Origin: Lepturacanthus savala
Lineage: Eukaryota; Chordata; Actinopteri; Scombriformes; Trichiuridae
Length of the DNA stretch: 64,000 bases
Reading direction: 5' to 3'
Assembly (NCBI GenBank): GCA_030544235.1
Contig: CM060466.1
Span: 23,207,575-23,271,574 of the forward strand
The first letter of the stretch is position 1. Each line of letters starts with the position of its first letter. Below are positions 34,566 to 45,110 of the stretch, one piece after another. Below the pieces are notes generated by a model that saw only the letters and a program-made list of their open reading frames with translations, was not told where the DNA came from and ran no database searches. A program made the translations under genes and the position numbers.

Positions 34566-35573
34566 CTATAGTTGACCATGACTGTGACCATGTCCGTGAC
34601 TGTGACTGTGACCGTGTGTGAGGTGGTTGTGGCTGCAGTTTTGGCTAAAACTCTGCTGCACCCAGTGCCCATGACTTGTCCCGGATCCATATCCATGAGG
34701 ATCAGGCGGCGGGAGACTGGATGGGGCACTGGCCGAGTCTGGCCAACCTTCATACATCTTGGCGGTGGCATCCGCTGTGTTGATGCTGGACAAAGGAGCG
34801 TAGGCCTGGACCGGGTAGGAGCCGGGGGTCGGATTGATTTGTGGAAGGAGGGTCTTCCTCCTCTCTTCCGTGGAAGCGGGGACAAACATGGTGGCGCTGA
34901 CGCTCCTCAACAACCTGAAGGGCATCGTCTTCTCCAGGACGCCGGCCCTGGCCTCGGACACGTTCAGCAGGGAGAACCATCCTTTACCGTACATCCACCC
35001 AACCAGGACGGCGATGAGGTTACAGGGCAGCACGCTGTGGGGGATGAGGGCAGTGGTGATTATGAGGAACACACAAGGTAGAGCCATGGTGGGGAAACTG
35101 ACCCCACACAGGAAGCCTTTAGTCATTTTTGTGTGCATGGTAGTTAAGGCCACACAGGCGAGGGCCACAGGAACCAGGCCCTCAGTGTGGCTCTGGCTGC
35201 TTTCAGACAGCAGCAGGTCCAGGAAGGCGTAAAACAAGCCTGTGGTGGTGGACAGCAGCAGGAACAGGACCAGGAACCGGACCGTACCGACGCCTTTCTC
35301 CAGGCTGCCGCTGAGAAACACCAGCGCTGTGACGTTCAGGAGAAGCTGAGCTAGTGTCCTGTGGTAAAAAGGAAAGGTCAGGAGCCGATGGACCTGCCCG
35401 CTAACAAATACGCTGGCGCCGACGCTGAGGAGCCCCGGGCGGAAGTAGAAAAATGTTTGGATGCCAAACAACGCGCACGAGACCAGGACCACAGTGAGAA
35501 TCCCGCTCGTGACGCCGGGAACCGCGTCTCTGAGAACTTGTAAAATCGTGTTAAAGTGGTTCATTCGTATCAT
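34566..35573 (-). CDS. rhbdd2: RHBDD2-like rhomboid domain protein, intronless
   Basis: RHBDD2 is a Golgi-linked rhomboid-family membrane protein. The 335-aa ORF is uninterrupted. About six hydrophobic segments can be seen, including GILTVVLVSCALFGI, FLVLFLLLSTTTGLFYAFL and the 'ALPCVFLIITTALIP' region. Family-specific blocks are 'GTVRFLVLF', 'GLVPVALACVALTTMHTKM' and, past the membrane part, the 'STEERRKTLLPQINPTPGSYPVQ' block, which parallels human [21 protein letters not shown]. No GxSG serine motif is visible, consistent with a pseudoprotease. The reading frame stays open 59 codons further upstream (to 35750), but I chose the ATG at 35573 (MIRMNHF; 35564 is the next choice) because that extension lacks any rhomboid likeness. 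The C-terminus is a His/Gly/Ser tract, HGHSHSHGHGHSHGQL. Mammalian RHBDD2 genes are spliced, so this may be a retrocopy. Confidence 0.85.
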   Translation of the reverse strand: MIRMNHFNTILQVLRDAVPGVTSGILTVVLVSCALFGIQTFFYFRPGLLSVGASVFVSGQVHRLLTFPFYHRTLAQLLLNVTALVFLSGSLEKGVGTVRFLVLFLLLSTTTGLFYAFLDLLLSESSQSHTEGLVPVALACVALTTMHTKMTKGFLCGVSFPTMALPCVFLIITTALIPHSVLPCNLIAVLVGWMYGKGWFSLLNVSEARAGVLEKTMPFRLLRSVSATMFVPASTEERRKTLLPQINPTPGSYPVQAYAPLSSINTADATAKMYEGWPDSASAPSSLPPPDPHGYGSGTSHGHWVQQSFSQNCSHNHLTHGHSHSHGHGHSHGQL

Positions 35574-36654
35574 CTTGGCATGAAGTTTCGGATGTTGGCG
35601 ACTAACAAGCTGAAGCAAAAGTTTACAAACCCGCCGCGCTTCAGTTGTCTCCACACTCCCTGGACAGGAAGTTACGACCCTGCTGTAAACCTCGAGGGAT
35701 GATGTTGATTGATTGAAAATATTGATAAATAAATAGTTTTCAATAACCAATACGGTATTTCCAGAGCCACCATTAACAATTACACGGCTGTTGTTTAATT
35801 GTGTCTTTCAGTTCTCGACAGAATCAGGCTAGTTTGAATATATAATAAACTTCCGGTCATCACTTTCAAAATAAAACTAGCAAGAGAAGTATTTTCCATT
35901 GCTGGAGAGCAATTATTAAATACTTTAATATAAATATTTGAAGTTTATGTCAACCTTCACTGCATCTGGGATTTAGATGACTATATTAGTGCTGTTTTCC
36001 TTGCTTTTCAAAAACTCAAAATGAATTCTTTCTTCAATAAACAACCGTTTTCTTCTTGTTTTGTAACTTCTATAAATATGCAGAAACACTTTAGCAAATG
36101 ACCATTGTCTTGTCAGAATTATTTACATTTATGAATATAAATTCAATTCAGAAAAAAAACATAAATAGAATATGTAAATTAATTAAATTGTAATAAGAAT
36201 ACATAAATGAATTAGCAGAATGATGTTTCTCATTCTTTCAGTTGTACATATAAACTCCATGTTCAATGAACCAAAACCAGCCATGGATGCTTTAGTGTTT
36301 TTCAGGTCCAGACCGGATAGAGTTAGAGCATCCACTACATGTATATTGATAAACTTGTGTTGCATATTGATTTGAGCCTAAATAACATGTAGGGTGTCCT
36401 ATAGTTACATAAACATACCTGGTTACAGTACACACACGAACTAAACAATCTACTTTTTAAAGTTTTGTTAAAATTGTTTAGATATTTAATTTTTTTAAAA
36501 TTAAAGATTCTGGAGAGATAGAGAGGATGAATATATCTTACTTTAAGGCCCAAGATATATCTTGTAAACAAAAAAGGTATTTTTATAAAGATCTTACACA
36601 ATGAGTGGAGTAAATATTTAAATATTGTGGTACTTTGAAAATAATGATTGAATA

Positions 36655-37200
36655 GTAATAACGTGACGTCATCACGTTCGCCACGCTTCCGGTGTCGTAC
36701 GGTGACTGCGGCGGATGTTGATGTTTTGTTTCTCCGCTGAGCGATGGCAGCTACTCCGTCTCCGGTTCGGAGCTGAGAAACACTCCGTAGTTGTCTTCAC
36801 GGCTCGTTCCACTCGGTTCTTCTCGGTGAGGTCTCGCTGTTCCGCGGCACCGTGTCTCTCCCGGCGTCTCTCCCGGGAAACGCGAGGCTGAGCCGCGCGA
36901 TGATGGAGGACTTTGACGAGATCTACGAGGAAGAGGAGGAGGAGGAGGAGGACGAGGACAGGGCCGCGGAGGAGCAGCTCCTCAAGTACGCTCCGGACCC
37001 GGTGGTGGTGCGAGGGTCCGGCCACGTCACCGTGTAAGCGAACCGGCAGGGTTACCGGCCACTGAGAGAGGACTTAACCGACGAACGAGTAGCGGGAAGC
37101 AGCCGCGAAGGCTAACCGGCTGCTAACCGGGTTAGCCGCCGTTAGCCGTTAGCGGAGCTAGCGGCGAGGTTCCGTTTAAACGGCGTCAAACGTGAATCTG
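36655..37200 (+). promoter_or_regulatory. CpG-rich chic2 promoter and first exon
   Basis: The base composition shifts sharply from AT-rich to GC/CpG-rich at about 36660 and back by about 37200, and no TATA box is present. 'gtgacgtcatcacg' near 36663 is a CRE/ATF-like palindrome. Downstream, 37100-37165 carries clustered gctaac/gttagc motifs. This is the usual look of a vertebrate housekeeping promoter. Confidence 0.7.
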
Positions 37201-39809
37201 TGTTAGCAGAGTGATATTAGAGTGATATGAACCTGCAGCAACGACACACATTTAGTCCACTTATCGGCTTTAGTCTGTGTTTTCACACTAAAACACTCAT
37301 GAACGAAATAATTCTCCTTTCATTTCATTAATCTTGCTTCTTATTTCCCTCACGAAACTGCTTAAAACAGCTCAATCTAAAACTGTTATTAGTTCCATGT
37401 TTTTATTTAATTTATTTTATCCAAACACAATAATAACGACATGACTAAAGCACAACAAATGTTACTTAAAAAGTGAAGTATTTTTTTCAGAAAGGAATCA
37501 AATTTAAAAATAACTGTTATTTATGTTCAATCTGACGTTACCACCGATGTTAATGGGAAAGCTGTTAAATTTTTGTTGTATAACAATAACAATATGATTT
37601 CTCACATGTCCATTTTGAGTCTAAATTGGATGTCATTCTTTTATTACTCTTGTTGAAGTGATTCACATTTAGCTTCATTGAAATTGGTCATATGAATTGT
37701 CTCCATCTTGTTTAATAGACTTTTAAATTTACAGAATAAGATAGTTTTGGTAATATTACAATAACATCTGTGTTATGGGACCCTGCTGCTGACAATGATG
37801 CTGATTTTATCCCTAATTCTTGCTTCACTCAGTAATTTTACCCTAAGTGAAATAGAGGAAAATATAACCCACCCATAAAATTGAGTGGCACACAAGAAAT
37901 ATTTCCTTAGTAACAATAAACAATAAATGAGATTACCAAGGTTATCTAGCACTATATGGAAACAATCTGAATGGCTATCAGTGTAAGTTTTTTAAATTAA
38001 ATTGAAAAATTGTCCCCAATAGGGGGGCATCTCTTGAAAAACTTGCAAAATGATTTTATATATTTATATTTTAGATTCTAGTACTGGTGCTTATTTGTGT
38101 GTATTGATAAACTGAGGTGTGGAGTCATGACATATGTTGTTGTATGCACTTCACAAACTGTAGGAAAGTAACAAATTAAGCCAACTATCCAAAAACAATA
38201 TGTGACGGCTCTTGTATAACAATGGACTTTTCCTTCACTTTCACAGATTTGGGCTTAGTAATAAATTCGAGTCAGAATTTCCTTCAGCACTTACAGGAAA
38301 GGTGAGTATCTTGTTACTGCAGAACTCTGTCTTTCTCCATTAGCCTCCATTCACAGACAAAAATCCCATCTCATCACAAGTATACTAGAATACTTCCTAA
38401 AGCATTTGACCCTGCTATCCAAGAAGACTACATGTTCCTATATTGACGTTCCTGTGTGTGTGTGCAGGTGGCACCAGAGGAATTCAAAGCCAGTATCAAC
38501 CGTGTGAACAGCTGTCTGAGGAAGACGCTGCCGGTGAACGTGCGGTGGCTCCTGTGCGGCTGCCTCTGCTGCTGCTGCACATTGGGCTTCAGTTTGTGGC
38601 CCGTCATCTGCCTCAGCAAAAGGGTGAGATACCTACACTAGAAATCCCTCACCCAAAGGCCTCACAATGTTAAAGTCACACCAAACGATGTCATCCTGTC
38701 TCTGTGTTACCTTCCAGACAAGAAGATCTATAGAGAAGCTTCTGGAGTGGGAGAACAGCAGACTCTACCATAAAGTACGTATGGAACACAGAAATGGATA
38801 TGTGTGTCTTAATAGTGTTACAAGTTGTCATAGAAACGCTCTGATCACCATTGCTCTCTGTTTGCAGTTGTGTTTGCATTGGATACTCAGCAAAAGGAAG
38901 TGTGAAACCAACAACATGATGGAATATGTAAGTATTGTATCTGATCCTGTTAATGTTTTGTGCGCGTGTTTTGATCTTGGACCTCCACTGCTTCAATGCA
39001 GTGGTTTCACTGAAATGAACAATGCTGTGTTTTTTTTCACGTTGTGCTAGTGTCAGTCTGAACATAGTTTTACATGTTTTTTCTTGCCTCTGCTGACACA
39101 CCCAACTTATACAGTTGTGTTAAAATAATAGCAGTGTATTTAAAAAGTAAAGCTCAAATTATTGTAATAATTAAAAAAAAATAGCAGTCTGCATTTTTCT
39201 TCACAAACTCAAATATTTACTGTATGAAGTGGAAGATCTTTAGGATTTAGCATTCCTGTGAATCACTAAACTAATATTTAGTTGCATCACCATAGTTCTG
39301 AGAACGGCTTCACATCTGTGTTGCATGGCCTTGTTACAGTGTTTTCACTGCAACAATCTAAAAAATGATTATAAGGATTTTGGCTTTACGCAAAAGCATG
39401 CTGCTATTATTTTGAGCACAACTGTATGTGGATGAAAGATCTATTACAGTATATGAGTTTTTATAACAAGACAGCCATGTGTATAATACAAAAGGACATT
39501 TTGAGGAAATTCAATTGGGAAAACTGCCATAGATAACATGGGAATAATGATTTTGTGATTATTGAATTTAATACCCAACACATTCTGGAAGTCGACCCCA
39601 CTGAATGAAATATTCCGTAAACCTGATATCGCCAATAACATTCTACACATCAATTAGCAATATTTTCTGTAAAGATGAAACACGGGTAACTCTGTCTATA
39701 AACCTACAGCAAAGTCTCTCTTCTCACTACTAACCACTTCATTTCTTATCATCTCCAGGTAATCCTAATAGAGTTCCTACCTAAGATCCCCATCTTCAGA
39801 CCGGACTAG
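36900..39809 (+). CDS. chic2: CHIC2, cysteine-rich hydrophobic domain protein 2
   Basis: CHIC2 is a palmitoylated peripheral membrane protein of vesicles and the plasma membrane, implicated in regulated exocytosis. Six exons: 36900-37033, 38247-38301, 38468-38623, 38718-38774, 38868-38927 and 39759-39809. They yield 170 aa, slightly longer than human (165), with all phases closing. The N-terminus is acidic (EEEEEEEEDEDRAAEEQLLKY) and a few Glu longer than human. The core LLCGCLCCCCTLGFSLWPVIC (about residues 91-111) is the namesake Cys-rich hydrophobic stretch and likely palmitoylation site. The rest, including RRSIEKLLEWEN and LIEFLPKIPIFRPD, is nearly identical to human CHIC2. The ATG at 36900 is followed at once by a second ATG (36903); either gives the same protein body. 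The 5' frame is open upstream but unlike the family. CHIC1 is the alternative but lacks this N-terminus. Confidence 0.97.
39110..39426. mobile_element. MITE with TA-flanked inverted repeats, in chic2 intron 5
   Basis: The left end, tacagttgtgttaaaataat then 'agcagtgt', is matched on the other strand by 'tacagttgtgctcaaaataa' then 'tagcagcatg' at the right end. The element ends at TA on both sides, as Tc1/mariner elements do. The interior has no transposase. This end sequence differs from the other Tc1-type family in the window. Confidence 0.85.
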
Positions 39810-40261
39810 CCCGCCTGCAGCAGAGCTTAGTCCTCCACTGCTGCCCAGCTCTGTCAGATCCACGATGGCTGTCAATGACTTGATGAACCTTTTCCCAAAT
39901 ACTCCAAGATTTTTGTTTACAGGGTAGCATCAGTCCTCCCTTTCTCTTTGACCCCTTCTCCCACACCTTCCTCCTCCTACATCTTTGTTTACAAATCCAG
40001 CATCCCCAACACCTTTTTTTGGTGCAAAAATCTACGATTAGACTTGAACCATGACCCGATTTAGGCGAGCCGGCGCTGCGGCACGGCCACGCTAACAGCC
40101 GGCAGCCTGTGGGATGTCAGAGGAGAACCAGCCACGGGCAGCGTTAATGAATTTTAGAACTCGAGCTGGAGACTGGACTCCTGAATGGAGATCTATGAGC
40201 TACAACTGGAATTATGTCACGTTTCCAAACATAAGCACATGGCACATTCTGACCATGATGA

Positions 40262-40267
40262 AATAAA
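40262..40267 (+). terminator. chic2 poly(A) signal candidate
   Basis: AATAAA 453 bp after the chic2 stop, with a second A-rich site (aaaaataaaa) about 45 bp on. An open 115-codon stretch follows at 40361-40708, so a longer 3' UTR is also possible. Confidence 0.5.
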
Positions 40268-42579
40268 CAGATTAGCTACTGTCACACGTCACCTTCACCT
40301 GCAACAAAAATAAAAAAAAATCACCCCAGTGCTTTTGTAACTGCTGGTTTGATGCTGTAGATGGTGACTAGAGGCTGTGGACAACCTAACATGGATCTCA
40401 TAAGGAACCGCATTGAAGGAGCCTTCATCCGAACTCTATCAGACGGACTGGTCGTACAGATGAACATGTTGGAACAGCTGGACTCGATGATGTCGTTCTT
40501 TTCATCAACTACCCTCATCCTCCCGCCTTCTTTCATATCCCATGCACACTTCACCATGCGTCACCCTAACCCAGTGACAATCACACAGTCTGACTGTCCT
40601 CTCTGTCGTATGAATGGGTCTTTTTGCTACAAAATTCACCTGGAACAATTTGTTGTCAACATGACGTGTGTCCAGGTAACAAGCCGGCTGCCTAGCAACT
40701 GCTTCTGAGTCCAAGTGGAGCAACTAAGGTGGAAAGAAGGCCACTTGATGAGAAGAAGCATTTTCTTTCTTTTTGTTTTGTTTTTTCTTATAGTATCTTG
40801 ACAATTTGTTTACGGTTTTGGTGAAAGAGGCAGTTGATGCTCACAGAACTGTTCACTGTGTTTGTTACGTGTGTCTGAGAGAGAGAAGCGAGCAGAAAGA
40901 GGCAGATGAAGAGATGCTCTTTACTCCGTGAGGCAGGGTTCTTTCTTTGCCATAACTGATCTTTGTTGCTTTCGTTGTAATTTATAAGCGCGTGAGTGCG
41001 CATACGATGCGTGTGCGTTCGTGAAACAGCAACGGTAAACCGCGGTTGCTTCCTTTTTTTTGTCTCCGGTCATGTGTCAACACTAAAGCACACAATCGCT
41101 TTGTCCTTAACTCCTTCACATGGCCTCTCTTCCTTACCTGGTGAGTCTAGCTTCTCTGTGTGTTCAAGTTAGGGATGTGACCATTTATGAGAAACTTCTT
41201 AATTTTTTTTTTTTTTTTTATGTAATATGACAAATTTTATTCAGAGGTCTGGTTTGATCAAGAGTGTTGGGTCATATTAGCAGGTGTTAGGTTATATGAG
41301 GGTTCGATATCATGAAGCAAGATTACTCAAAATTAGCTTGATTACTACATGGAGGAAAATATATACCACTCCCAAACTTGGTCTTAAAGCTGCATTAATC
41401 AGTATTTTTCTGTTAACCAGGAGCCGATAGAAAACTGGAGTCTTTTACCTGTATTGTTTCAGTTTTCCAGTTTTTGGTTAATTCTCACAGCTCTCATCAG
41501 CTTTGTTGATGAACGGTGCAAAACAGCAGACAGTTAGCCAGTGATTATAAAGGTGTTAAAGCTGATAAAGAGCTAATAAAAAAAATGGAGACCAACAGAG
41601 CTATATCAAATTTAATGTGAGTTTATATTGAATTTATATTAGCCAGGTGCCAAGAAATACAACTAAAAGTGAATGATAATGTTGTGCTGTGTCTAATCAT
41701 TTGCATAAATAGGCAACTGTTAACGAGTCAGCTTGTGTTTATAGCTTGTTGACCTGTCCCCAAGTGGCCAAAAGATAAATTCATGTCATTTATTAAAAAA
41801 AAGTAAAGGTTCGGTTTTACTTCAAGGATATATAGCTAAATAATTCTCTCTCATGATAAATGTCATTAACCACATCTGTTTAATGGACCATGCCCCCCCA
41901 TTTCAGCATGTAGGAGAGAAGAGAACAGGAAAAAAGGCCTTTTTAAGTATAATATAGGTCAACGTTTCCCAATCAACGCCTCTATAAACACACCCAGTCA
42001 GAGAGAGGTTATAACTACATGAAAAGTCTGTGTATTGCGAGATTTTGAACACAGCCACTAACTACAGCTCTGGTGATTGTATGGGTCACACTCAGGGGAT
42101 TATACTAGATTAAAAAAAGTGGCATTGGAAACCTCTCACTATCAGGTTCTGTTCCAAGGTTACAAAGGGAGGTCATGTATACTCTCACAGATCACAGTGT
42201 AAAATGATATTTGAAGTTGAAACAGGCCGTCATGAAAAAGACATCTAACCTTTCCGTGGTCCTTCTGTTTAGACGGTGAAGGAAGCACATCACATACACA
42301 CGAAGAATTCTCTAGGTTTATATGTTGAGAAAAACTAAACAAATTCACTTGATTACCACTGGGTTGCCTATTGGTTCATCACTTTTCTATATTTTTGATT
42401 GTGGTCTGTTCTATGTAAATCAAGGCATACGGCCATATGCAGATGTTTGTGGTGTGTGTGTGTATGCGTGTGTGCGTGCATGCACACGCAGTGTATGCAG
42501 ATGCAAATGTTTTCTGTAGATCTCAGACTGTGATTGAACCCTGCACAGAAAATGAGTCTTTTTTTTATAATCTCGAGTG

Positions 42580-42582
<3 letters not shown>

Positions 42583-42613
<31 letters not shown>
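42583..42613. repeat. (TG)n microsatellite
   Basis: About 15 TG units within the chic2-fip1l1 intergenic space. Confidence 0.95.
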
Positions 42614-42616
<3 letters not shown>

Positions 42617-44399
42617 AGTGTGAGAAAGAGATGTACAGTATGTACATATGACTCATAAGCAGGTGTATGTACAGTAATAAACTACCAATAAACAAGGCTC
42701 TGGGCATCCTCCTCGCTTACTGGAGTGATTTGTTTTGGGGCTGAACTGACTTGTGAGGTCAGTTTTCCTAAATTGAAAAATATCTGGTTATCAAGCAAAA
42801 CAGTGTTTCTCTGTTTGCTTTGACTCATTTCTTAAAATAGAAATTACATTCTCTGGACAAATCTTCCAAACCACTTGGTTATTGTTCACAACAGAATTGA
42901 ATTTCTCTACATTTAGTTGTCTGTTCTACAACATGTGAGCATCATTTCATTGTATAAATCATCACATGCACAATAGTCTGTCTTATTGTCAAAATGAGTC
43001 AAAAACAAGGAGTAATAGTGCCAGTAAAGAAGTGTTAGTTGTGAAACTCCAGCTTTTACAGCATGCAGTATATGTAGTACTGCGTGCAGTATTGTGCAGT
43101 TTGCATTTCCTTTATATACTCTGATATATGGACGTTATTTATGTGTTTGAATACAGTTTTTTTTTCAGATCGCTAAGATGTAATTTTGCAAACTAGGCTG
43201 GTTTTATCAAAATCATCACAGTAACAAGTTCACAAAACCACACAGCCAAAGAATACCTCATATATTCTGTAAAATGAAGCACTGTAAAGCTACATAAAGC
43301 ATTATCAAACTATCTTTTACACCAAATGACGCACACTTTATTCATATTACCATATTTTTGTCTAACCACCTACACACTGTTGGCTGCAATGAAAAACACT
43401 CATCTTTAGTCTGCTTTGCCACAATACTAAGATAGTATGTAGAGAATTCCTCATTCCCCATTCATGTTCATATGCACAAAAATATACGCACACATGCTGA
43501 TGTAACTTTTTTTTCACCAAAGGTCAGTGAAACATATGCATGTATCATAAACAGTCAACTGAAAGAGAAAATTGGAAAGGAAAAATGTTTTTAAAAAAGT
43601 GGTAATTAAAACGTCCATTCCATTGGTGTAAAATAAAGGTGCTCACCTTTTTATAGTAATTACTTTATTATTGAAGTGGTAACAATTAACCATTGAGGTG
43701 TTTGGCCACGTTTCTCATACATTAACATGGTATTTTGTCATTTTGAATAGCAATGTTTTGAAATGCAAAACATGTAGCTGTATGCCAGATTGCAGAGAAC
43801 CAAATTCAGTGCATTTACATAAAATGACATTTTGATTTGCCAAATTTGTGTAAAGCAGAAAATGTGTTTTGGAGTTTGTGAAGATTTGAGAAGAGGTGTC
43901 AGTTTTAATAATTATACTATGCTAATGTAATTTTAATGTGTTAGCAATTGAAAACAATTTTTTTTACAATTTCCTTGTCATTATGATGTGTGATGTCCAA
44001 CCTGCTCTTACCAGAAAATATAATTTTTTGTTTTATCCGTAATTGTATTGTTACCCAGACAAAAAAACAAAAACTAATACAGTAACCATTGTCAATGAAA
44101 TACCAGACTGAGTATGACGAGGGATATTTCAATTGTCCTCTGCCATAGCAACAAAACGTCTCAGCATTTTAACTTGCAGTGCTTACACAATGCAAAAGGA
44201 TGATGCATTTTGCATTGACTATTTATATGAGAAAGACATTTAGTTTTGGCATGAGTGGAGTTCTTGGATGGATACAAGCTTTTTCCAGTGAGCTCTGGTG
44301 TTGTGCTGAACTCTAAGACTGTTTTACCAAATGATCTTAGAGGTTTGAGAATGTAATTTCTGGACAAAAACTGCAATAGCAGATAAAATTGATCCAATA

Positions 44400-45110
44400 T
44401 AATTAGCTTATGAGAATGTATATAACTCCAGAGAAACTCAGTAAATTCAACCCTGATCCCTGATAGTTGTATAAAATGCAGGACAGAGAAGGGAACCCTA
44501 TTCCACTGTATGTGGAAATGCAAATATCTCATCTCCTATACCTGCTTATTCCTCATTAGGGTCGCAGGGGTCTGCTGGAGCCAATCCCAGTGCATTACGG
44601 CAAGAGGCAGGGATACACCCCAGATGGTCGCCAGCCTATCGTGGGGCACTCACACGGGCAACTTAGAGTCTCCAATTAACCTCAGCATGTTTTTGGACTG
44701 TGGGAGGAAGCCGGAGTACCCGGTGAAAACCCACGCAGACACAGGGAGAACATGCAAACTCCACACAGAAAGGTCCCAGACCCAGGACCAAGGAGGTCTT
44801 GAACCTGCGACCTTCTTGCTGTGAGGCAACAGCACTAACCCCTGTCCCACCGTGTCACCCTCGAAATGCAAATATATAAAAATAAATTCCTGTATGCCCA
44901 AAGATCTGCATCCTCAGACTAATACTAGAGACACTGATGCTGCGATCACATGAGAGCAAGCTGCTTAACGTTTGTACAATACATGTAAAACGGCTTGTTG
45001 CCTGATATTGGAAAAGTGTTGATACTTTGAACATGTGGATTAATAACCTTTCGTCTTGTTTATCATTTAAAAGAAAAGTCAAACCTTTCATAAAATATGG
45101 GATTCATTTA
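44400..45110 (+). mobile_element. L1-type LINE fragment, split by a SINE
   Basis: The plus strand before 44514 reads ITPEKLSKFNPDP, then after decay CIKCRTEKGTLFHCMWKC, which matches the C-terminal end of fish L1 ORF2, the zinc-finger-like zone. After the SINE, 44876 onward continues with 'CPKICILRLILETLMLRSHESKL' and 'KRLVAWYWKS', the next L1 block. Stops and small shifts make it a dead copy. The left boundary is uncertain. Confidence 0.7.
44528..44862 (-). mobile_element. full-length tRNA-headed SINE inside L1
   Basis: On the minus strand it starts gagggtgacacggtgggaca, then 'gggttagtgctgttgcctcac' (A-box type) and 'ggtcgcaggttcaagacc' (B box). It continues through 'ggagactctaagttgcccgtg' and ends with 'cctaatgaggaataagcagg' and a short tail. 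It is flanked by a perfect 13-bp target-site duplication, gaaatgcaaatat, at 44515-44527 and 44863-44875. Confidence 0.93.

Noticed and set aside
34572..35232. Plus-strand ORFs of 132-169 codons opposite rhbdd2
   Set aside because: They are shadows of the real minus-strand gene, with compositions that mirror its codons.
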